The notes: generated by a model from the sequence alone, not told the origin. Positions 23,917 through 35,691 are shown, counted from the first letter of the stretch. The stretch is 64,000 bases of DNA from Candidatus Mycolicibacterium alkanivorans (GCF_022760805.1 NZ_JAIVFL010000001.1:3968001-4032000), one strand, 5' to 3'. Translations and numbers: made by a program.

Positions 23917-24013
23917 GACTGGGCCTGTCTACCTTCCTCGCAGCGGTTCCCTGCTGGGCCTGCTGCGCACCTGTTCTGTAAGGGTCTGTGGGTCTTCGGG
24001 GTCGAAGAGCCGA

Positions 24014-24199
24014 TTACCAGCTGGACTTCTGCACACCGGGCAGTTCGCCGGCGTGCGCCATCTCGCGCAGGCAGATCCGGCACAGGCCGAACTTGCGGTA
24101 CACGGCGTGCGGACGGCCGCAGCGATTGCAGCGGGTGTAGGCCCGCACGGCGAACTTCGGCTTCCTGTTGGCCTTGATGACCAGCGCCTTCTTTGCCAT
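24014..24199 (-). CDS. rpsN: 30S ribosomal protein S14, type Z (zinc-binding)
   Basis: The 61-residue zinc form of S14, with C24-x2-C27 and C40-x2-C43 ([20 protein letters not shown], then [14 protein letters not shown]). This is the main-cluster form; mycobacteria also carry a cysteine-free paralogue elsewhere for zinc shortage. It starts 3 bases after the rplE stop. Confidence 0.98.
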   Translation of the reverse strand: MAKKALVIKANRKPKFAVRAYTRCNRCGRPHAVYRKFGLCRICLREMAHAGELPGVQKSSW

Positions 24200-24202
24200 T
24201 GC

Positions 24203-24775
24203 TCAGTTCTCCTTGAACGGGAAGCCCAGCGCCCGCAACAGCGCCCGACCCTCGTCGTCGTTGGTCGCCGAAGTGACGACGGTGATGTCCATGCCCCGGG
24301 GCCGGTCGATGGAGTCCACGTCGATCTCGTGGAACACCGACTGCTCGGCGAGTCCGAAGGTGTAGTTGCCGTGGCCGTCGAACTGCTTGGGGCTCAGACC
24401 GCGAAAGTCGCGGATACGCGGCAGCGCGATCGAGACCAGGCGGTCCAGGAACTCCCACATCCGGTCACCGCGCAGGGTCACCCGCGCGCCGATCGGCATG
24501 CCCTCGCGGAGCTTGAACTGCGCGATGGACTTGCGGGCCTTGCGGATCTCCGGCTTCTGGCCGGTGATCAGCGCCAGGTCGTTGACCGCGCCGTTGATCA
24601 GCTTGGCGTCGCGGGCGGCGTCACCGACACCCATGTTGACGACGACCTTGACCACGCCGGGGATCTGCATCACGTTGGCGTAGTTGAACTCTTTGTTCAG
24701 CGCGTCCTTGATCTCCTCGCGGTACCGCGCCTTCAGCCGGGGCTGAACCTTCGCAGTGTCTTCTACAGTCGTCAT
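24203..24775 (-). CDS. rplE: 50S ribosomal protein L5
   Basis: L5 (190 residues) binds 5S rRNA and contacts P-site tRNA. It contains [40 protein letters not shown] and the C-terminal [21 protein letters not shown] chose the ATG at 24775 ([11 protein letters not shown]), preceded by GAGGG; a TTG at 24784 would overlap the rplX stop. Position between rplX and rpsN is the canonical spc order. Confidence 0.97.
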   Translation of the reverse strand: MTTVEDTAKVQPRLKARYREEIKDALNKEFNYANVMQIPGVVKVVVNMGVGDAARDAKLINGAVNDLALITGQKPEIRKARKSIAQFKLREGMPIGARVTLRGDRMWEFLDRLVSIALPRIRDFRGLSPKQFDGHGNYTFGLAEQSVFHEIDVDSIDRPRGMDITVVTSATNDDEGRALLRALGFPFKEN

Positions 24776-24780
24776 CGCCC

Positions 24781-25098
24781 TCAAATATCCTTGCCGTTGC
24801 GCTTCGAAATGCGGACCCGCTTGCCGGTCTCCTCGTCGACGCGGTAACCGATGCGGGTCGGCTTGCCGTCGGAGTCCACGACCATCACGTTGGAGACGTG
24901 GATCGGCGCTTCCTGCGTGACGATGCCGCCCGAGGAGGCGCCGCGCTCGTTGGCCGACTGCGCGGTGTGCTTCTTGATGCGGTTGACACCCTCGACCAGG
25001 ACGCGGTTGCGATCCGGGAAGGCCCGCAGGACCTTGCCCTTGGCGCCCTTGTCCTTACCGGCGGTGACCAGCACGGTGTCGCCTTTGTGAACCTTCAT
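24781..25098 (-). CDS. rplX: 50S ribosomal protein L24
   Basis: L24 (105 residues) initiates 50S assembly with a KOW domain: [20 protein letters not shown] then [18 protein letters not shown]. Its ATG directly abuts the rplN stop (TAAATG), and it leads into rplE. Confidence 0.98.
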   Translation of the reverse strand: MKVHKGDTVLVTAGKDKGAKGKVLRAFPDRNRVLVEGVNRIKKHTAQSANERGASSGGIVTQEAPIHVSNVMVVDSDGKPTRIGYRVDEETGKRVRISKRNGKDI

Positions 25099-25467
25099 TT
25101 ACAAAACCTCCGGAGCCAGGGAGACGATCTTCATGAAGCGCTTCTCGCGCAGCTCGCGCCCGACCGGGCCGAAGATGCGGGTGCCGCGCGGGTCGTTGTC
25201 GGCCTTGATGATGACCGCGGCGTTCTCGTCGAACTTGATGTAGCTGCCGTCGGCGCGACGACGCTCCTTGACGGTGCGCACGACGACGGCCTTGACCACA
25301 TCACCGCGCTTCACGTTGCCGCCGGGGATGGCGTCCTTCACGGTCGCCACGATGACGTCGCCGATGCCGGCGTAGCGCCGCGACGAGCCACCCAGCACAC
25401 GGATGCACAAGATCTCCTTGGCGCCCGTGTTGTCGGCGACCTTGAGCCGCGATTCCTGCTGAATCAC
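25099..25467 (-). CDS. rplN: 50S ribosomal protein L14
   Basis: L14 (122 residues) lies at the subunit interface. It begins [20 protein letters not shown] and has [20 protein letters not shown] and [20 protein letters not shown]. It is the first gene of the spc block, here with its own promoter because the formylglycine-generating enzyme gene separates it from rpsQ. Confidence 0.98.
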   Translation of the reverse strand: MIQQESRLKVADNTGAKEILCIRVLGGSSRRYAGIGDVIVATVKDAIPGGNVKRGDVVKAVVVRTVKERRRADGSYIKFDENAAVIIKADNDPRGTRIFGPVGRELREKRFMKIVSLAPEVL

Positions 25468-25633
25468 TAGATCTCCTCGGATCTGTCAGTCTGTGCACGG
25501 CAAAATCCCTCTGGACAAGCCAAAAGGAACTTGACGTGCGCGGTCTTTGTCACCGAAGGGCACGCAGGGCCAACCTGAATTCGAGTGAAGATTCGAGTCC
25601 GGCCAGCCGAGGTCTGCCCTAGGCAACCCCTAA

Positions 25634-25662
25634 ATACTAGGCGACGGGCCGAAAAGCTCCAA
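25634..25662 (-). promoter_or_regulatory. Predicted rplN (spc operon) promoter
   Basis: Minus strand: -35 TTGGAG (25662-25657), 17-base spacer, -10 TAGTAT (25639-25634). The upstream flank reads GCACGGATTTGGA, which recurs near the rpsJ promoter. The predicted start near 25627 gives a leader of about 160 bases to the rplN ATG. Confidence 0.65.
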
Positions 25663-25701
25663 ATCCGTGCTCAGCGGCACTCTGCGGGCCCCGGACGGGA
25701 C

Positions 25702-26586
25702 TCAGTCCAGGTCGGCCACGCACCGGAACCCGATGTGCGTGGTGGAGCTGTCCTGCGACTGCGGCGAGCGCGCGGCGGGCCGGTAGCGGTGGCAGTACTC
25801 CGGCGCGCACAGGTACGAGCCGCCCTTGAGGGTCTGGCTGACGGCAGGGTCGGGGTCCGCCGGCGGCGGGCAGCAGGAGTTCTGCTGCTGCGGCAGGTGG
25901 TAGGCCGAGAACCGCGTGGTGGTCCACTCCCACACGTTGCCGATCATGTCGAACAGGCCGAACCCGTTGGCCGGGAAGGTGCCCACCGGCGAGGTGCCCA
26001 CCCAGCCCAGCGCGCCCTCGTTGCGATAGGGGAAGTGGCCCTGCCAGATGTTGGCCATCAGGGCGCCATCGACGGTCGGCTCGTCTCCCCAGGAGTAGGT
26101 GCTGTCGCTTCCGCCCCGCGCCGCGTACTCGAACTCCGCCTCGGTGGGCAGCCGCCGCCCGGCCCAGGCCGCGTAGGCCGCGGCGTCGGGATAGGCCACC
26201 TGCACCACCGGGTGGTCCGCCCGGCCGGTGACGTCGCTGCCGGCCCCGAACGGCTGACGCCAGCAGGCGCCAGGAGCCCAGTCCCACCACTGCCGCCAGT
26301 CGCGCAAATCGACCGGGCCCGGCGTGGGCTTGAACACCAGGGCGCCGGGCAGCAGATCCTCCTCGGCGACGCCGGGGTACAGCGCCGGGTCCAGCGGCTT
26401 CTCGGCGACGGTGAGGTAGCCGGTGGCGGCGACGAACTCGGCGAACTGGGCGTTGGTCACCGGATGGCGCTCGATCGCGAACGCGTGCACCGTCGCGGCA
26501 TGCACCGGCGCTTCCTCGGGGTAGAAGTCGACCGATCCCATCCGGAACGATCCGCCGGGCAACTCGACGAGCTCAGTGGCCATCAT
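25702..26586 (-). CDS. Formylglycine-generating enzyme (sulfatase-modifying factor), Rv0712-like
   Basis: Oxidises a cysteine in the CxPxR motif of type I sulfatases to formylglycine. The 294-residue FGE-fold protein has LPGGSFRMGS near the start, AYAAWAGRRLPTEAEFEYAA, FGLFDMIGNVWEWT and the active-site pair Cys260/Cys265 in GGSYLCAPEYCHRYRPAAR. The start is one of two adjacent ATGs (26586/26583). In M. tuberculosis the equivalent gene sits beside the sulfatase gene atsA; no sulfatase gene is in this window, so its substrate must be encoded elsewhere. Confidence 0.93.
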   Translation of the reverse strand: MMATELVELPGGSFRMGSVDFYPEEAPVHAATVHAFAIERHPVTNAQFAEFVAATGYLTVAEKPLDPALYPGVAEEDLLPGALVFKPTPGPVDLRDWRQWWDWAPGACWRQPFGAGSDVTGRADHPVVQVAYPDAAAYAAWAGRRLPTEAEFEYAARGGSDSTYSWGDEPTVDGALMANIWQGHFPYRNEGALGWVGTSPVGTFPANGFGLFDMIGNVWEWTTTRFSAYHLPQQQNSCCPPPADPDPAVSQTLKGGSYLCAPEYCHRYRPAARSPQSQDSSTTHIGFRCVADLD

Positions 26587-26723
26587 CTCAGCAGCGCCAC
26601 GACCCCGACCAGCGCACCCAACCGGTGAAAAACTCTGCTGTTCATCGCCTGAATCGTAGGCAGTGCAGCGCTTCAGGCAGCGACGAACCGCCGAATTGTC
26701 GAATTCGCTTTTTACACGGAAAA

Positions 26724-26750
26724 GCCCACCGCCCCGGCAGGGCGATGGGC
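26724..26750 (-). terminator. Intrinsic terminator after rpsQ (S10 operon)
   Basis: Minus-strand RNA GCCCAUCGCCC pairs with GGGCGGUGGGC (one U-G wobble) around a 5-base loop, followed by UUUUCC. It begins 15 bases after the rpsQ stop and ahead of the formylglycine-generating enzyme gene. Confidence 0.8.
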
Positions 26751-26765
26751 TCTTCGAACGCGCGG

Positions 26766-27077
26766 CTACTTGGCCTTCTCGAGGATGTCCACGAGGCGCC
26801 AACGCTTGGTGGCCGACAGCGGACGGGTCTCCATCAGCGAGACCCGGTCGCCGATACCGGCGACGCCGTTCTCGTCGTGGGCCTTGACCTTCTTGGTCGT
26901 GCGGATGATCTTGCCGTACTTGGGGTGCTGCACGCGCGACTCGAGCTCGACCACGATGGTCTTCTGCATCTTGTCACTGACCACGTAGCCGATCACGGTC
27001 TTGCGCCGACCGCGGGGCTTCTCGGTGGCCGGGGTGCGCGCGGGGCCGGCCGGTTTTGAAGCGTTCTCTGCCATCAC
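26766..27077 (-). CDS. rpsQ: 30S ribosomal protein S17
   Basis: S17 (103 residues) is an early 16S rRNA binder with an OB fold: [40 protein letters not shown] and [21 protein letters not shown] short Ala/Pro/Lys N-terminal extension precedes the core. The ATG overlaps the rpmC stop by 4 bases. It is the last gene of the S10 operon here. Confidence 0.97.
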   Translation of the reverse strand: MMAENASKPAGPARTPATEKPRGRRKTVIGYVVSDKMQKTIVVELESRVQHPKYGKIIRTTKKVKAHDENGVAGIGDRVSLMETRPLSATKRWRLVDILEKAK

Positions 27078-27307
27078 GATTCCTCACCATCGGGTCCGGA
27101 AGCCAGACCCAGTTCACGTTCGCGCAGCACCGTGTAGATGCGTGCGATCTCCTGCCGGACCGTGCGAAGCCGGCGATTGTTGGCCAGCTGCCCGGTGGCC
27201 ATCTGGAAGCGCAGATTGAACAGCTCTTCCTTCGACTCCCGCAGCTTCTCGGTCAACTCGTCGTCGGTCAGTTCGCGCAGTTCGCCGGCGCTGACGCCCA
27301 CTGCCAT
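27074..27307 (-). CDS. rpmC: 50S ribosomal protein L29
   Basis: L29 (77 residues) is near the exit tunnel and helps dock trigger factor and SRP. It has [40 protein letters not shown] and [18 protein letters not shown]. The ATG at 27307 shares one base with the rplP stop (TGATG). Confidence 0.97.
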   Translation of the reverse strand: MAVGVSAGELRELTDDELTEKLRESKEELFNLRFQMATGQLANNRRLRTVRQEIARIYTVLRERELGLASGPDGEES

Positions 27308-27723
27308 CAGAACTGCTCCTCTCGGGTCACGATGCGTGCCTTGATCGGCAACTTGTGGATCGCGCGGGTCAGGGCTTCCCTGGCGATCTTCTCGTCGGGG
27401 TAGCTCAGCTCGAACAGCACGCGGCCGGGCTTGACGTTGGACACCCACCACTCCGGTGAGCCCTTGCCCGAACCCATGCGGGTTTCCGCGGGCTTCTTGG
27501 TCAGCGGACGGTCCGGGAAGATGTTGATCCACACCTTGCCGCCCCGCTTGATGTGCCGGTTGATGGCGATACGAGCGGACTCGATCTGCCGGTTGGTGAC
27601 ATAGGCGTGCTCCAGCGCCTGGATGCCGTAGTCACCAAACGTCACCGAGGTGCCGCCGCTGGCAATACCACGCTGCTTGGGGTGGTGTTGCTTGCGGTGC
27701 TTGACTTTACGGGGAATCAACAT
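27307..27723 (-). CDS. rplP: 50S ribosomal protein L16
   Basis: L16 (138 residues) positions the A-site tRNA elbow. It begins [20 protein letters not shown] and contains GYGIQALE-like [40 protein letters not shown] and [20 protein letters not shown]. It is 3 bases after rpsC and coupled to rpmC. Confidence 0.98.
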   Translation of the reverse strand: MLIPRKVKHRKQHHPKQRGIASGGTSVTFGDYGIQALEHAYVTNRQIESARIAINRHIKRGGKVWINIFPDRPLTKKPAETRMGSGKGSPEWWVSNVKPGRVLFELSYPDEKIAREALTRAIHKLPIKARIVTREEQF

Positions 27724-27726
27724 GAT

Positions 27727-29104
<1,378 letters not shown>

Positions 29105-29105
<1 letters not shown>

Positions 29106-29386
29106 TACCGCCTCTTGCTCTTCCGGTCGTCCTTGATGTGACCCTTGAACGTCCGCGTCGGGGCGAACTCGCCCAGCTTGTGGCCGACCATGGCTTCGGT
29201 GACGAACACCGGCACGTGCTTGCGACCGTCGTGGACGGCGAAGGTATGACCGATGAAGTCAGGAATGATGGTCGAACGACGCGACCAGGTCTTGATGACC
29301 TGCTTGGTGTTCTTCTCGTTCTGAACGTCGACCTTCTTGAGCAGATGGTCGTCGACGAACGGACCCTTCTTCAGGCTGCGTGGCAT
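29105..29386 (-). CDS. rpsS: 30S ribosomal protein S19
   Basis: S19 (93 residues) is in the 30S head beside S13. It begins [20 protein letters not shown] and has [20 protein letters not shown] and [20 protein letters not shown]. It lies 15 bases after rplB. Confidence 0.98.
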
Positions 29387-29401
29387 TGTCTACTCCCCTG
29401 C

Positions 29402-30238
29402 CTAGCGCTTCTTGCCGGTGCGCCGGCGGCGGACGATGAGCTTGTCGCTCGGCTTGTTGGGCTTGCGGGTGCGGCCCTCGGGCTTGCCCCACGGGCTGAC
29501 CGGGTGGCGACCACCGGAGGTCTTGCCTTCACCACCACCATGCGGGTGGTCGACCGGGTTCATCACAACACCACGAACGGTGGGACGCTTGCCCTTCCAC
29601 CGCATGCGGCCGGCCTTGCCCCAGTTGATGTTGGCCTGCTCGGCGTTGCCGACCTCGCCCACGGTGGCGCGGCAGCGCACGTCGACGCGGCGGATCTCAC
29701 CCGACGGCATACGCAGGGAGGCGTGGGCGCCTTCCTTGCCCAGCAGCTGGATGCTCGAGCCGGCCGAGCGGGCCAGCTTGGCACCGCCGCCGGGACGCAG
29801 CTCGACGGCGTGGATGACCGTACCGGCCGGGATGTTGCGCAGCGGCAGGTTGTTACCGGGCTTGATGTCGGCGTTGGCGCCCGACTCCACGATGTCGCCC
29901 TGCGAAAGACCCTGCGGCGCAACGATGTAACGCTTCTCGCCGTCCAGGTAGTGCAGCAGCGCGATGTTCGCGGTGCGGTTCGGGTCGTACTCGATGTGGG
30001 CGACCTTGGCGTTGACGCCGTCCTTGTCGTTACGCCGGAAGTCGATCACCCGGTAGGCGCGCTTGTGCCCACCGCCCTTGTGCCGGGTGGTGATCCGGCC
30101 GTGCGCGTTGCGGCCACCGGTGCCGTGCAGCGGACGGATCAGCGACTTCTCCGGAGTCGAGCGAGTGATCTCGGCGAAATCGGAGACGCTGGCACCGCGG
30201 CGACCGGGGGTCGTCGGCTTGTACTTGCGAATTCCCAT
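29402..30238 (-). CDS. rplB: 50S ribosomal protein L2
   Basis: L2 (278 residues) is needed for subunit joining and peptidyl transfer. It begins [20 protein letters not shown] and contains THRH-like [20 protein letters not shown] and the conserved [20 protein letters not shown], which holds the histidine tied to peptidyl-transferase activity. Confidence 0.98.
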   Translation of the reverse strand: MGIRKYKPTTPGRRGASVSDFAEITRSTPEKSLIRPLHGTGGRNAHGRITTRHKGGGHKRAYRVIDFRRNDKDGVNAKVAHIEYDPNRTANIALLHYLDGEKRYIVAPQGLSQGDIVESGANADIKPGNNLPLRNIPAGTVIHAVELRPGGGAKLARSAGSSIQLLGKEGAHASLRMPSGEIRRVDVRCRATVGEVGNAEQANINWGKAGRMRWKGKRPTVRGVVMNPVDHPHGGGEGKTSGGRHPVSPWGKPEGRTRKPNKPSDKLIVRRRRTGKKR

Positions 30239-30268
30239 GTTCTCGTTCCTGAGTTTCTTTCGTGCCGG

Positions 30269-30571
30269 CTAGGCCGGTGCTCCGAAGAGGTCGATCGGCT
30301 TGCTGCCGGGGGCCAGGGTCACGATCGCGCGCTTGGTGCTCTTACGCTTGCCGAGCCCGGTGCGGGTGCGCTTGCGCTTGCCCTGCCGGTTGGCGGTGTT
30401 CACCGAGTCGACCTTGACCTTGAAGATCTTCTCGATGGCGATCTTGATCTGCGTCTTGTTCGAATTCGGGTGCACCACGAACGTGTACACGTTGTCCTCG
30501 ATCAACCCGTAGGACTTCTCGGAGATGACCGGGGCCAAGATGATGTCGCGGGGATCAGTCACTGTCGCCAT
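30269..30571 (-). CDS. rplW: 50S ribosomal protein L23
   Basis: L23 (100 residues) is the main exit-tunnel docking site for trigger factor and [23 protein letters not shown] and [20 protein letters not shown] are conserved. Its ATG shares one base with the rplD stop. Confidence 0.98.
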   Translation of the reverse strand: MATVTDPRDIILAPVISEKSYGLIEDNVYTFVVHPNSNKTQIKIAIEKIFKVKVDSVNTANRQGKRKRTRTGLGKRKSTKRAIVTLAPGSKPIDLFGAPA

Positions 30572-31223
30572 CAGGCCGAAACCTCCTCGGCGGTCTGGGT
30601 GTTCGAGCCGATGTAGGCATCCAGCGCTTCCACGCTGAACACCACGTCGTCGGCGTTGAGCACGTCGTAGGTGTTGAGCTGGTCGGGCGAGATCACATGC
30701 ACACCAGGCAGGTTGCGCACGCTCTTCGCGCCGACCTCGTCGCTGCGGCCGATCACGATCAGCACCTTGCGGCGGTCGGTCAGTGAGCCCAGGAACGCCT
30801 TGGCGCTCTTGGTCGATGGGGTCTGCCCGCCGACCAACTCGGTCACCGCGTGGATCCGCTGGTTGCGGGCCCGGTCGGACAATGCCCCGCGCAGCGCGGC
30901 GGCGATCATCTTCTTCGGGGTGCGCTGGCTGTAGTCACGCGGCTGCGGGCCGTGGACGACGCCACCGCCGCTGAACTGCGGGGCGCGGGTCGAACCCTGA
31001 CGGGCGCGACCGGTGCCCTTCTGCCGGTACGGCTTCTTGCCGCCGCCGGAGACCATCGCGCGGGTCTTGGTGGCGTGTGTGCCCTGACGCTTGGCGGCCA
31101 GCTGCGCGGTGACCACCTGGTGCATCAGCGCGATGTTGGGTTCCACATCGAACAGGGCGGCGGGCAGCTCGACGCTGCCGTCCTTCTTGCCGTCCGGGGT
31201 ATGGACGTCGATCTTCAAAGTCA

Positions 31224-31224
<1 letters not shown>
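30571..31224 (-). CDS. rplD: 50S ribosomal protein L4
   Basis: L4 (217 residues) lines the exit tunnel with an extended loop ([20 protein letters not shown]) and in E. coli represses its own S10 operon through the leader mRNA. The C-terminal domain contains [20 protein letters not shown] and the end INGS-like [19 protein letters not shown]. Its ATG overlaps the rplC stop by one base. Confidence 0.97.
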
Positions 31225-31877
<653 letters not shown>

Positions 31878-31892
31878 TTTGTTCGCCGACTC

Positions 31893-32198
31893 CTACTGGA
31901 TGTTCACGTCGACGCTGGCCGGCAGGTCGATGCGCATCAGCGCGTCGACCGTCTTCGGCGTCGGGTCGAGGATGTCGATGAGCCGCTTGTGGGTACGCAT
32001 CTCGAAGTGCTCCCGCGAGTCCTTGTACTTGTGCGGGGAGCGGATGACGCAGTACACGTTCTTTTCCGTCGGCAGCGGCACAGGTCCGACCACGCTGGCG
32101 CCGGTACGGGTGACCGTCTCCACGATCTTGCGCGCAGAGGCATCGATGGCCTCATGGTCGTAGGCCTTGAGCCTGATGCGGATCTTTTGTCCCGCCAC
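31893..32198 (-). CDS. rpsJ: 30S ribosomal protein S10
   Basis: S10 (101 residues; NusE in antitermination) begins [20 protein letters not shown] and includes [20 protein letters not shown] and [19 protein letters not shown]. The start is a GTG at 32198 preceded by TAGGAGAAGC, a good ribosome-binding site. It is the first gene of the S10 operon rpsJ-rplC-rplD-rplW-rplB-rpsS-rplV-rpsC-rplP-rpmC-rpsQ. Confidence 0.98.
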
Positions 32199-32471
32199 GC
32201 TTCTCCTACCTTCACTCCTGCTTGGTCCCCCCGCAGGGGGACACGGTGGTCAAGCGCTGCCGCCCGAAGGCGTCACGCTGGCTGTCGCCGCCGCTCTTTA
32301 CCTGTCCTGGTGCACCGGCCCCCGCGGTCGGGCGTGTCGCCCTCACGCAGCCTCGCAGGCGCGGTGAAAACCGTCGTGCTCCGAGGTTGGGACCGGACGC
32401 GCCCGTTTGGGCGCCGGTCGTATGCCCTGGGCGGCGCGCTCCCTATGGGTGCGAACCCGGCTCAAGGCAAC
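32199..32471 (-). promoter_or_regulatory. Structured leader of the S10 operon
   Basis: About 270 bases without a gene precede rpsJ. Two hairpins stand out: 32391-32419, where GACCGG pairs with CCGGTC outside a CGCCC/GGGCG inner stem with a bulge; and 32225-32242, a 7-bp stem with a 4-base loop ending 26 bases before the rpsJ start. The S10 leader is the target of L4 autoregulation in E. coli; whether that holds here is inference. Confidence 0.4.
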
Positions 32472-32477
32472 CCGAAC

Positions 32478-32506
32478 AGTATGCCCTACATCGCGGCACC
32501 AGCCAA
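32478..32506 (-). promoter_or_regulatory. Predicted S10 operon promoter
   Basis: Minus strand: -35 TTGGCT (32506-32501), 17-base spacer, -10 CATACT (32483-32478). About 20 bases further upstream is GTGCACGGATTTGGAT, resembling the -35 regions of rplN and rpsL. The -10 matches consensus at 4 of 6 positions, weaker than the other core promoters here. Confidence 0.4.
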
Positions 32507-32584
32507 ATCAGTCCGGAGCTCGATCCAAATCCGTGCACTGCCTGCTCAGCACCCGGTTGTTCTCGGCCGCCGCGGTTGCAACGG

Positions 32585-34192
32585 CTAGCGGGTGGCCCAG
32601 AAGGGGCACTGGTGGCGGGCGGCGAAGTCGGTGGTGATGGTCAGCTTGCCGGTCTGCAATGACAGGCGCGGGCCGGTTGACGCGTCGGCCCCCAGCTGTG
32701 GCCACTGCGGCTCGGCGGTGACGTCGGGCGCGCCGCTCTTCACGAATTGGCTCCAGTACTCGACCATCTGGTCGGACAGCTGGCGCTGGGCCGGATCGAG
32801 CGGCGGCGCCCCGCCGATGTCGAACAGGTAGCGCAGTTCGAGACCGTGGCCGGCGCCGACCGGGAACGGCACCTCGCGGAACGGATCGGGTGCCGGTGCG
32901 GTCCGGTCGTTGAACTCATAGGCGTACACCGGCGCGCCGTGGGCCAGGCCGGCGGCGATTCGATCTGCCGGACAGGCGAATTCGCCGTCGGTCACCGCCG
33001 CCGAGTAGGCCAGGCCGGTGCTGCCTCCGTAGCGCTGCAGCGGGTAGTTCGCTTCGACGGCAGCCGCGTCGGCGCCGAAGGTGTCGGCGAGCAGCTTCGG
33101 GTAGGGCGGCAGGCCGCGGTTCTGCAGGAACTTGATGGCGGTGAACAAGGTGAACTCGTCGGCGTTGGTGCCGATCAGCACGGGCACGCGAGGGACCCGG
33201 TCGAGCCCGATCGCGGCCATCGGATCCTCGGGCAGCCGGTCGGTGCCGCTGACCGGGCCGGTGAGCATGTCGGCGTCGAACCCGACGTACAACGGCGGAC
33301 GCAGCAGCCGGTCGGCCGGTAGCGCCCGCAGGCATTGCGCGGCCGTGGCGGGGTCGCCGCAGCCGACGCTCGCGGCGTAGTCGAGGCTGACGCGCTGCGC
33401 GGTCGGGCGGTCAGCCTGTGTCTGGCACGGGCCGCTCTGCAGGATGGCGGCGCGGAACAGTCCCGAAGAGCCGGGCGCGACGAGGTGGTCGCACACCGAC
33501 ATCGCACCGGCGGACTCTCCGGCGACGGTCACCTTGTCCGGGTCGCCGCCGAACTCGGCGATGTTGTCGCGCACCCACCGCAGGGCCGCCTGCTGATCGG
33601 CCAGTCCGTAGTTGCCGGCATCGCCGTCGGGGCTCAGTGCCGGGTGCGCCAGGAACCCCAGCGTTCCGAGGCGGTAGTTCACCGTGACGACGACGATGTC
33701 GCCCTGGGTGGCCAGCCACCGCGCGTCGTAAATGTCGGCGCTGCCGTTGAGGAACCCGCCGCCGTGGATCCAGACCATCACCGCGCGGGGTTTGTCCTTG
33801 GTGGCGCCGTCAGGAGTCCAGACGTTGAGGCTCAGGCAGTCCTCTCCGGTGGGGCGGCCGTAGTCGGGATCGACCTTGGTGTCCTGCGGGCAGCGCAGGG
33901 CGGGTCTGGTGGCATCACGCACGCCCTGCCACGGCACCGGTGAAGCGGGCGGCTGCCAGCGCAGCGGGCCCACCGGCGCAGCCGCGTACGGAATGCCGTC
34001 GAAGACCCGGTATCCCGGGGCGAGGACACCGCGGACCGCACCCGATGCCGTCTGCACCACCGCGGACCGCTCCGCTGGGGCGGGGGGCGGCACCGGGGAC
34101 TGGCCGTCACCGCTGGCGCAGCCGGCGATCAGCAGGCTTGCCAGCAACGCCGTCGCCACCCGGACGAAACGGCGAGTCGGTCGGTGCGGCAC
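32585..34192 (-). CDS. Carboxylesterase/type-B lipase, predicted lipoprotein
   Basis: A 535-residue alpha/beta-hydrolase of the carboxylesterase family. The GTG at 34192 gives a signal peptide ending in a lipobox (SLLIAGC, lipidated Cys25). Family motifs: EDCLSLNVWTPDG, VMVWIHGGGFLNGS (oxyanion hole), VTVAGESAGAMSV with the nucleophile Ser, and a C-terminal GHGLELRYLF with the likely catalytic His. It would act outside the membrane on unknown esters. It starts 32 bases after mftG and may share its transcript. The original frame extends upstream without a stop, but that stretch overlaps mftG. Confidence 0.88.
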   Translation of the reverse strand: MPHRPTRRFVRVATALLASLLIAGCASGDGQSPVPPPAPAERSAVVQTASGAVRGVLAPGYRVFDGIPYAAAPVGPLRWQPPASPVPWQGVRDATRPALRCPQDTKVDPDYGRPTGEDCLSLNVWTPDGATKDKPRAVMVWIHGGGFLNGSADIYDARWLATQGDIVVVTVNYRLGTLGFLAHPALSPDGDAGNYGLADQQAALRWVRDNIAEFGGDPDKVTVAGESAGAMSVCDHLVAPGSSGLFRAAILQSGPCQTQADRPTAQRVSLDYAASVGCGDPATAAQCLRALPADRLLRPPLYVGFDADMLTGPVSGTDRLPEDPMAAIGLDRVPRVPVLIGTNADEFTLFTAIKFLQNRGLPPYPKLLADTFGADAAAVEANYPLQRYGGSTGLAYSAAVTDGEFACPADRIAAGLAHGAPVYAYEFNDRTAPAPDPFREVPFPVGAGHGLELRYLFDIGGAPPLDPAQRQLSDQMVEYWSQFVKSGAPDVTAEPQWPQLGADASTGPRLSLQTGKLTITTDFAARHQCPFWATR

Positions 34193-34224
34193 AGAAATCG
34201 AGCCTACGCGGCGGGGCGGCGCCC

Positions 34225-35691
34225 TCAGACCACGAACTCCGCGGCACGATGCCCGATCATCGCGATGGTCGCGTGCGGACCGCGGCTGGTGATGCGCGGC
34301 AGGATCGAGCCGTCCACCACCCACAGCCGCTCGACGCCACGAACCCGGCACCGCGGATCGACCACCGCGTGCTCGTCGCGGTCGGCACCCATCGGGGCGG
34401 TAGCGCACAGGTGCTGGGATGTCGACCACGACGGCTCACCCAGTTGTGTTGTCGCCCCGACGATCTCAGCCGCCAAATCGCAACCCCGCCGCAGGGCGGC
34501 CACATCCTCGGGCTCGCTGTCGTAGCGGTGTTCGATCCGCGGCGGCACTGTCGGGTCGGCGGACACCACCGATACCCGGCCGTGCCCCCGAGGCTGCATG
34601 AGCGCGACGCCGAGGTGCGCCCAATCCGGCCGGCCGGCCGTTCCGTCTCTCACCATGGAGATGAATCCCCCTGTGTAAGGCCGGATCTCGATGGTGCCGT
34701 CCACCAACAGCGCCTCCAACACCGGCCGCCCGGAGGCAACCGTCCAGGTGGTCGGAATCACCCACTCGGGGTGGTCCCAGGTGCGTTGCCCCACCGGCAG
34801 ATCGACGACAGGCTCGATTCCCGACGCGCGCAGCTCCGGCGCCGGCCCGATGCCGGAGAGCATCAGCAGGTGTGCCGATTCGACGGCCCCGGCGCTGAGC
34901 ACGATCCGATCGGCCGTCAACTCGCCCGATCCGGTGGGTCCGCTGACCTCGACGCCGACGGCCCGGGTGCCGCTCATCCGAACCCGGGCGACCCTCGTCG
35001 CGGTGAGCACCGTGAGGTTCGGGCGGTTCATGGCGGGCTCCAGGAAGGCCGCCCCGGGTCCGCTGCGTATCCCGTCGACGATGTTCAGCGGCACCGCACC
35101 CACACCTGGTGGCGCGTTGTCCCCGACCGGCTCAGCGTTGAGGTCGGGCAGCCAGCGGAATCCGGCCGCGCGGGCGGCGTCGACGAATGCGGCTGTGCTG
35201 CCCGCGAACTCGCTGGTGCGTCTAATCCGGATGGGACCGCCATCGTGCTGGTGCGGAAAGTCCAGATCGGTCTCGATCGCGCGGTAGTGCCCGGTGACCT
35301 CCGACCACGACCAGCCCGGCAGACCGGGCCCGTCGAAGTCGGCGGGCAGCGCGCGGCAGAAGTATCCCCCGTTTACCGCACCGGAGCCGCCCACGGTGGT
35401 GCCGCGAACGATGTCGGTCGACTGGACGGCATCGCCGGTCAGCAAGGTGCGGTAGCGGCGCACCAGCGGGCTGGCGATCCCGATCGGCAGTTGCAGGCCA
35501 TCGGCGGTCAGGGTCCGCACTCCGGGATCGGCCGGGCCCGGACCCGCCTCCACCACCGTCACGCGGCAGGCAGGGTCGGCCGAGAGCCGTTCGGCCAGCA
35601 CGGATCCGGCGCTGCCCGCGCCGACGATCAGAACGTCACTGTGGGAGATGAGGCCCGCTCCCCGACTCGACCACCACCGCGCGCATGCCAC
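34225..35691 (-). CDS. mftG: Mycofactocin system GMC oxidoreductase MftG
   Basis: MftG is a flavoprotein reported to re-oxidise mycofactocinol toward the respiratory chain. The 488-residue GMC-fold protein has the FAD motif DVLIVGAGSAGSVLAERLS, RGTTVGGSGAVNGGYFCRAL, IVLSAGAVESAHLLMLSGIG and the C-terminal LWVVDGSILPRITSRGPHAT with the catalytic-region His. The GTG at 35691 is the furthest in-frame start; the FAD motif begins about residue 18, so it may start slightly later. It follows mftE directly; the mftF gene usually between them is absent. Confidence 0.9.
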   Translation of the reverse strand: MACARWWSSRGAGLISHSDVLIVGAGSAGSVLAERLSADPACRVTVVEAGPGPADPGVRTLTADGLQLPIGIASPLVRRYRTLLTGDAVQSTDIVRGTTVGGSGAVNGGYFCRALPADFDGPGLPGWSWSEVTGHYRAIETDLDFPHQHDGGPIRIRRTSEFAGSTAAFVDAARAAGFRWLPDLNAEPVGDNAPPGVGAVPLNIVDGIRSGPGAAFLEPAMNRPNLTVLTATRVARVRMSGTRAVGVEVSGPTGSGELTADRIVLSAGAVESAHLLMLSGIGPAPELRASGIEPVVDLPVGQRTWDHPEWVIPTTWTVASGRPVLEALLVDGTIEIRPYTGGFISMVRDGTAGRPDWAHLGVALMQPRGHGRVSVVSADPTVPPRIEHRYDSEPEDVAALRRGCDLAAEIVGATTQLGEPSWSTSQHLCATAPMGADRDEHAVVDPRCRVRGVERLWVVDGSILPRITSRGPHATIAMIGHRAAEFVV

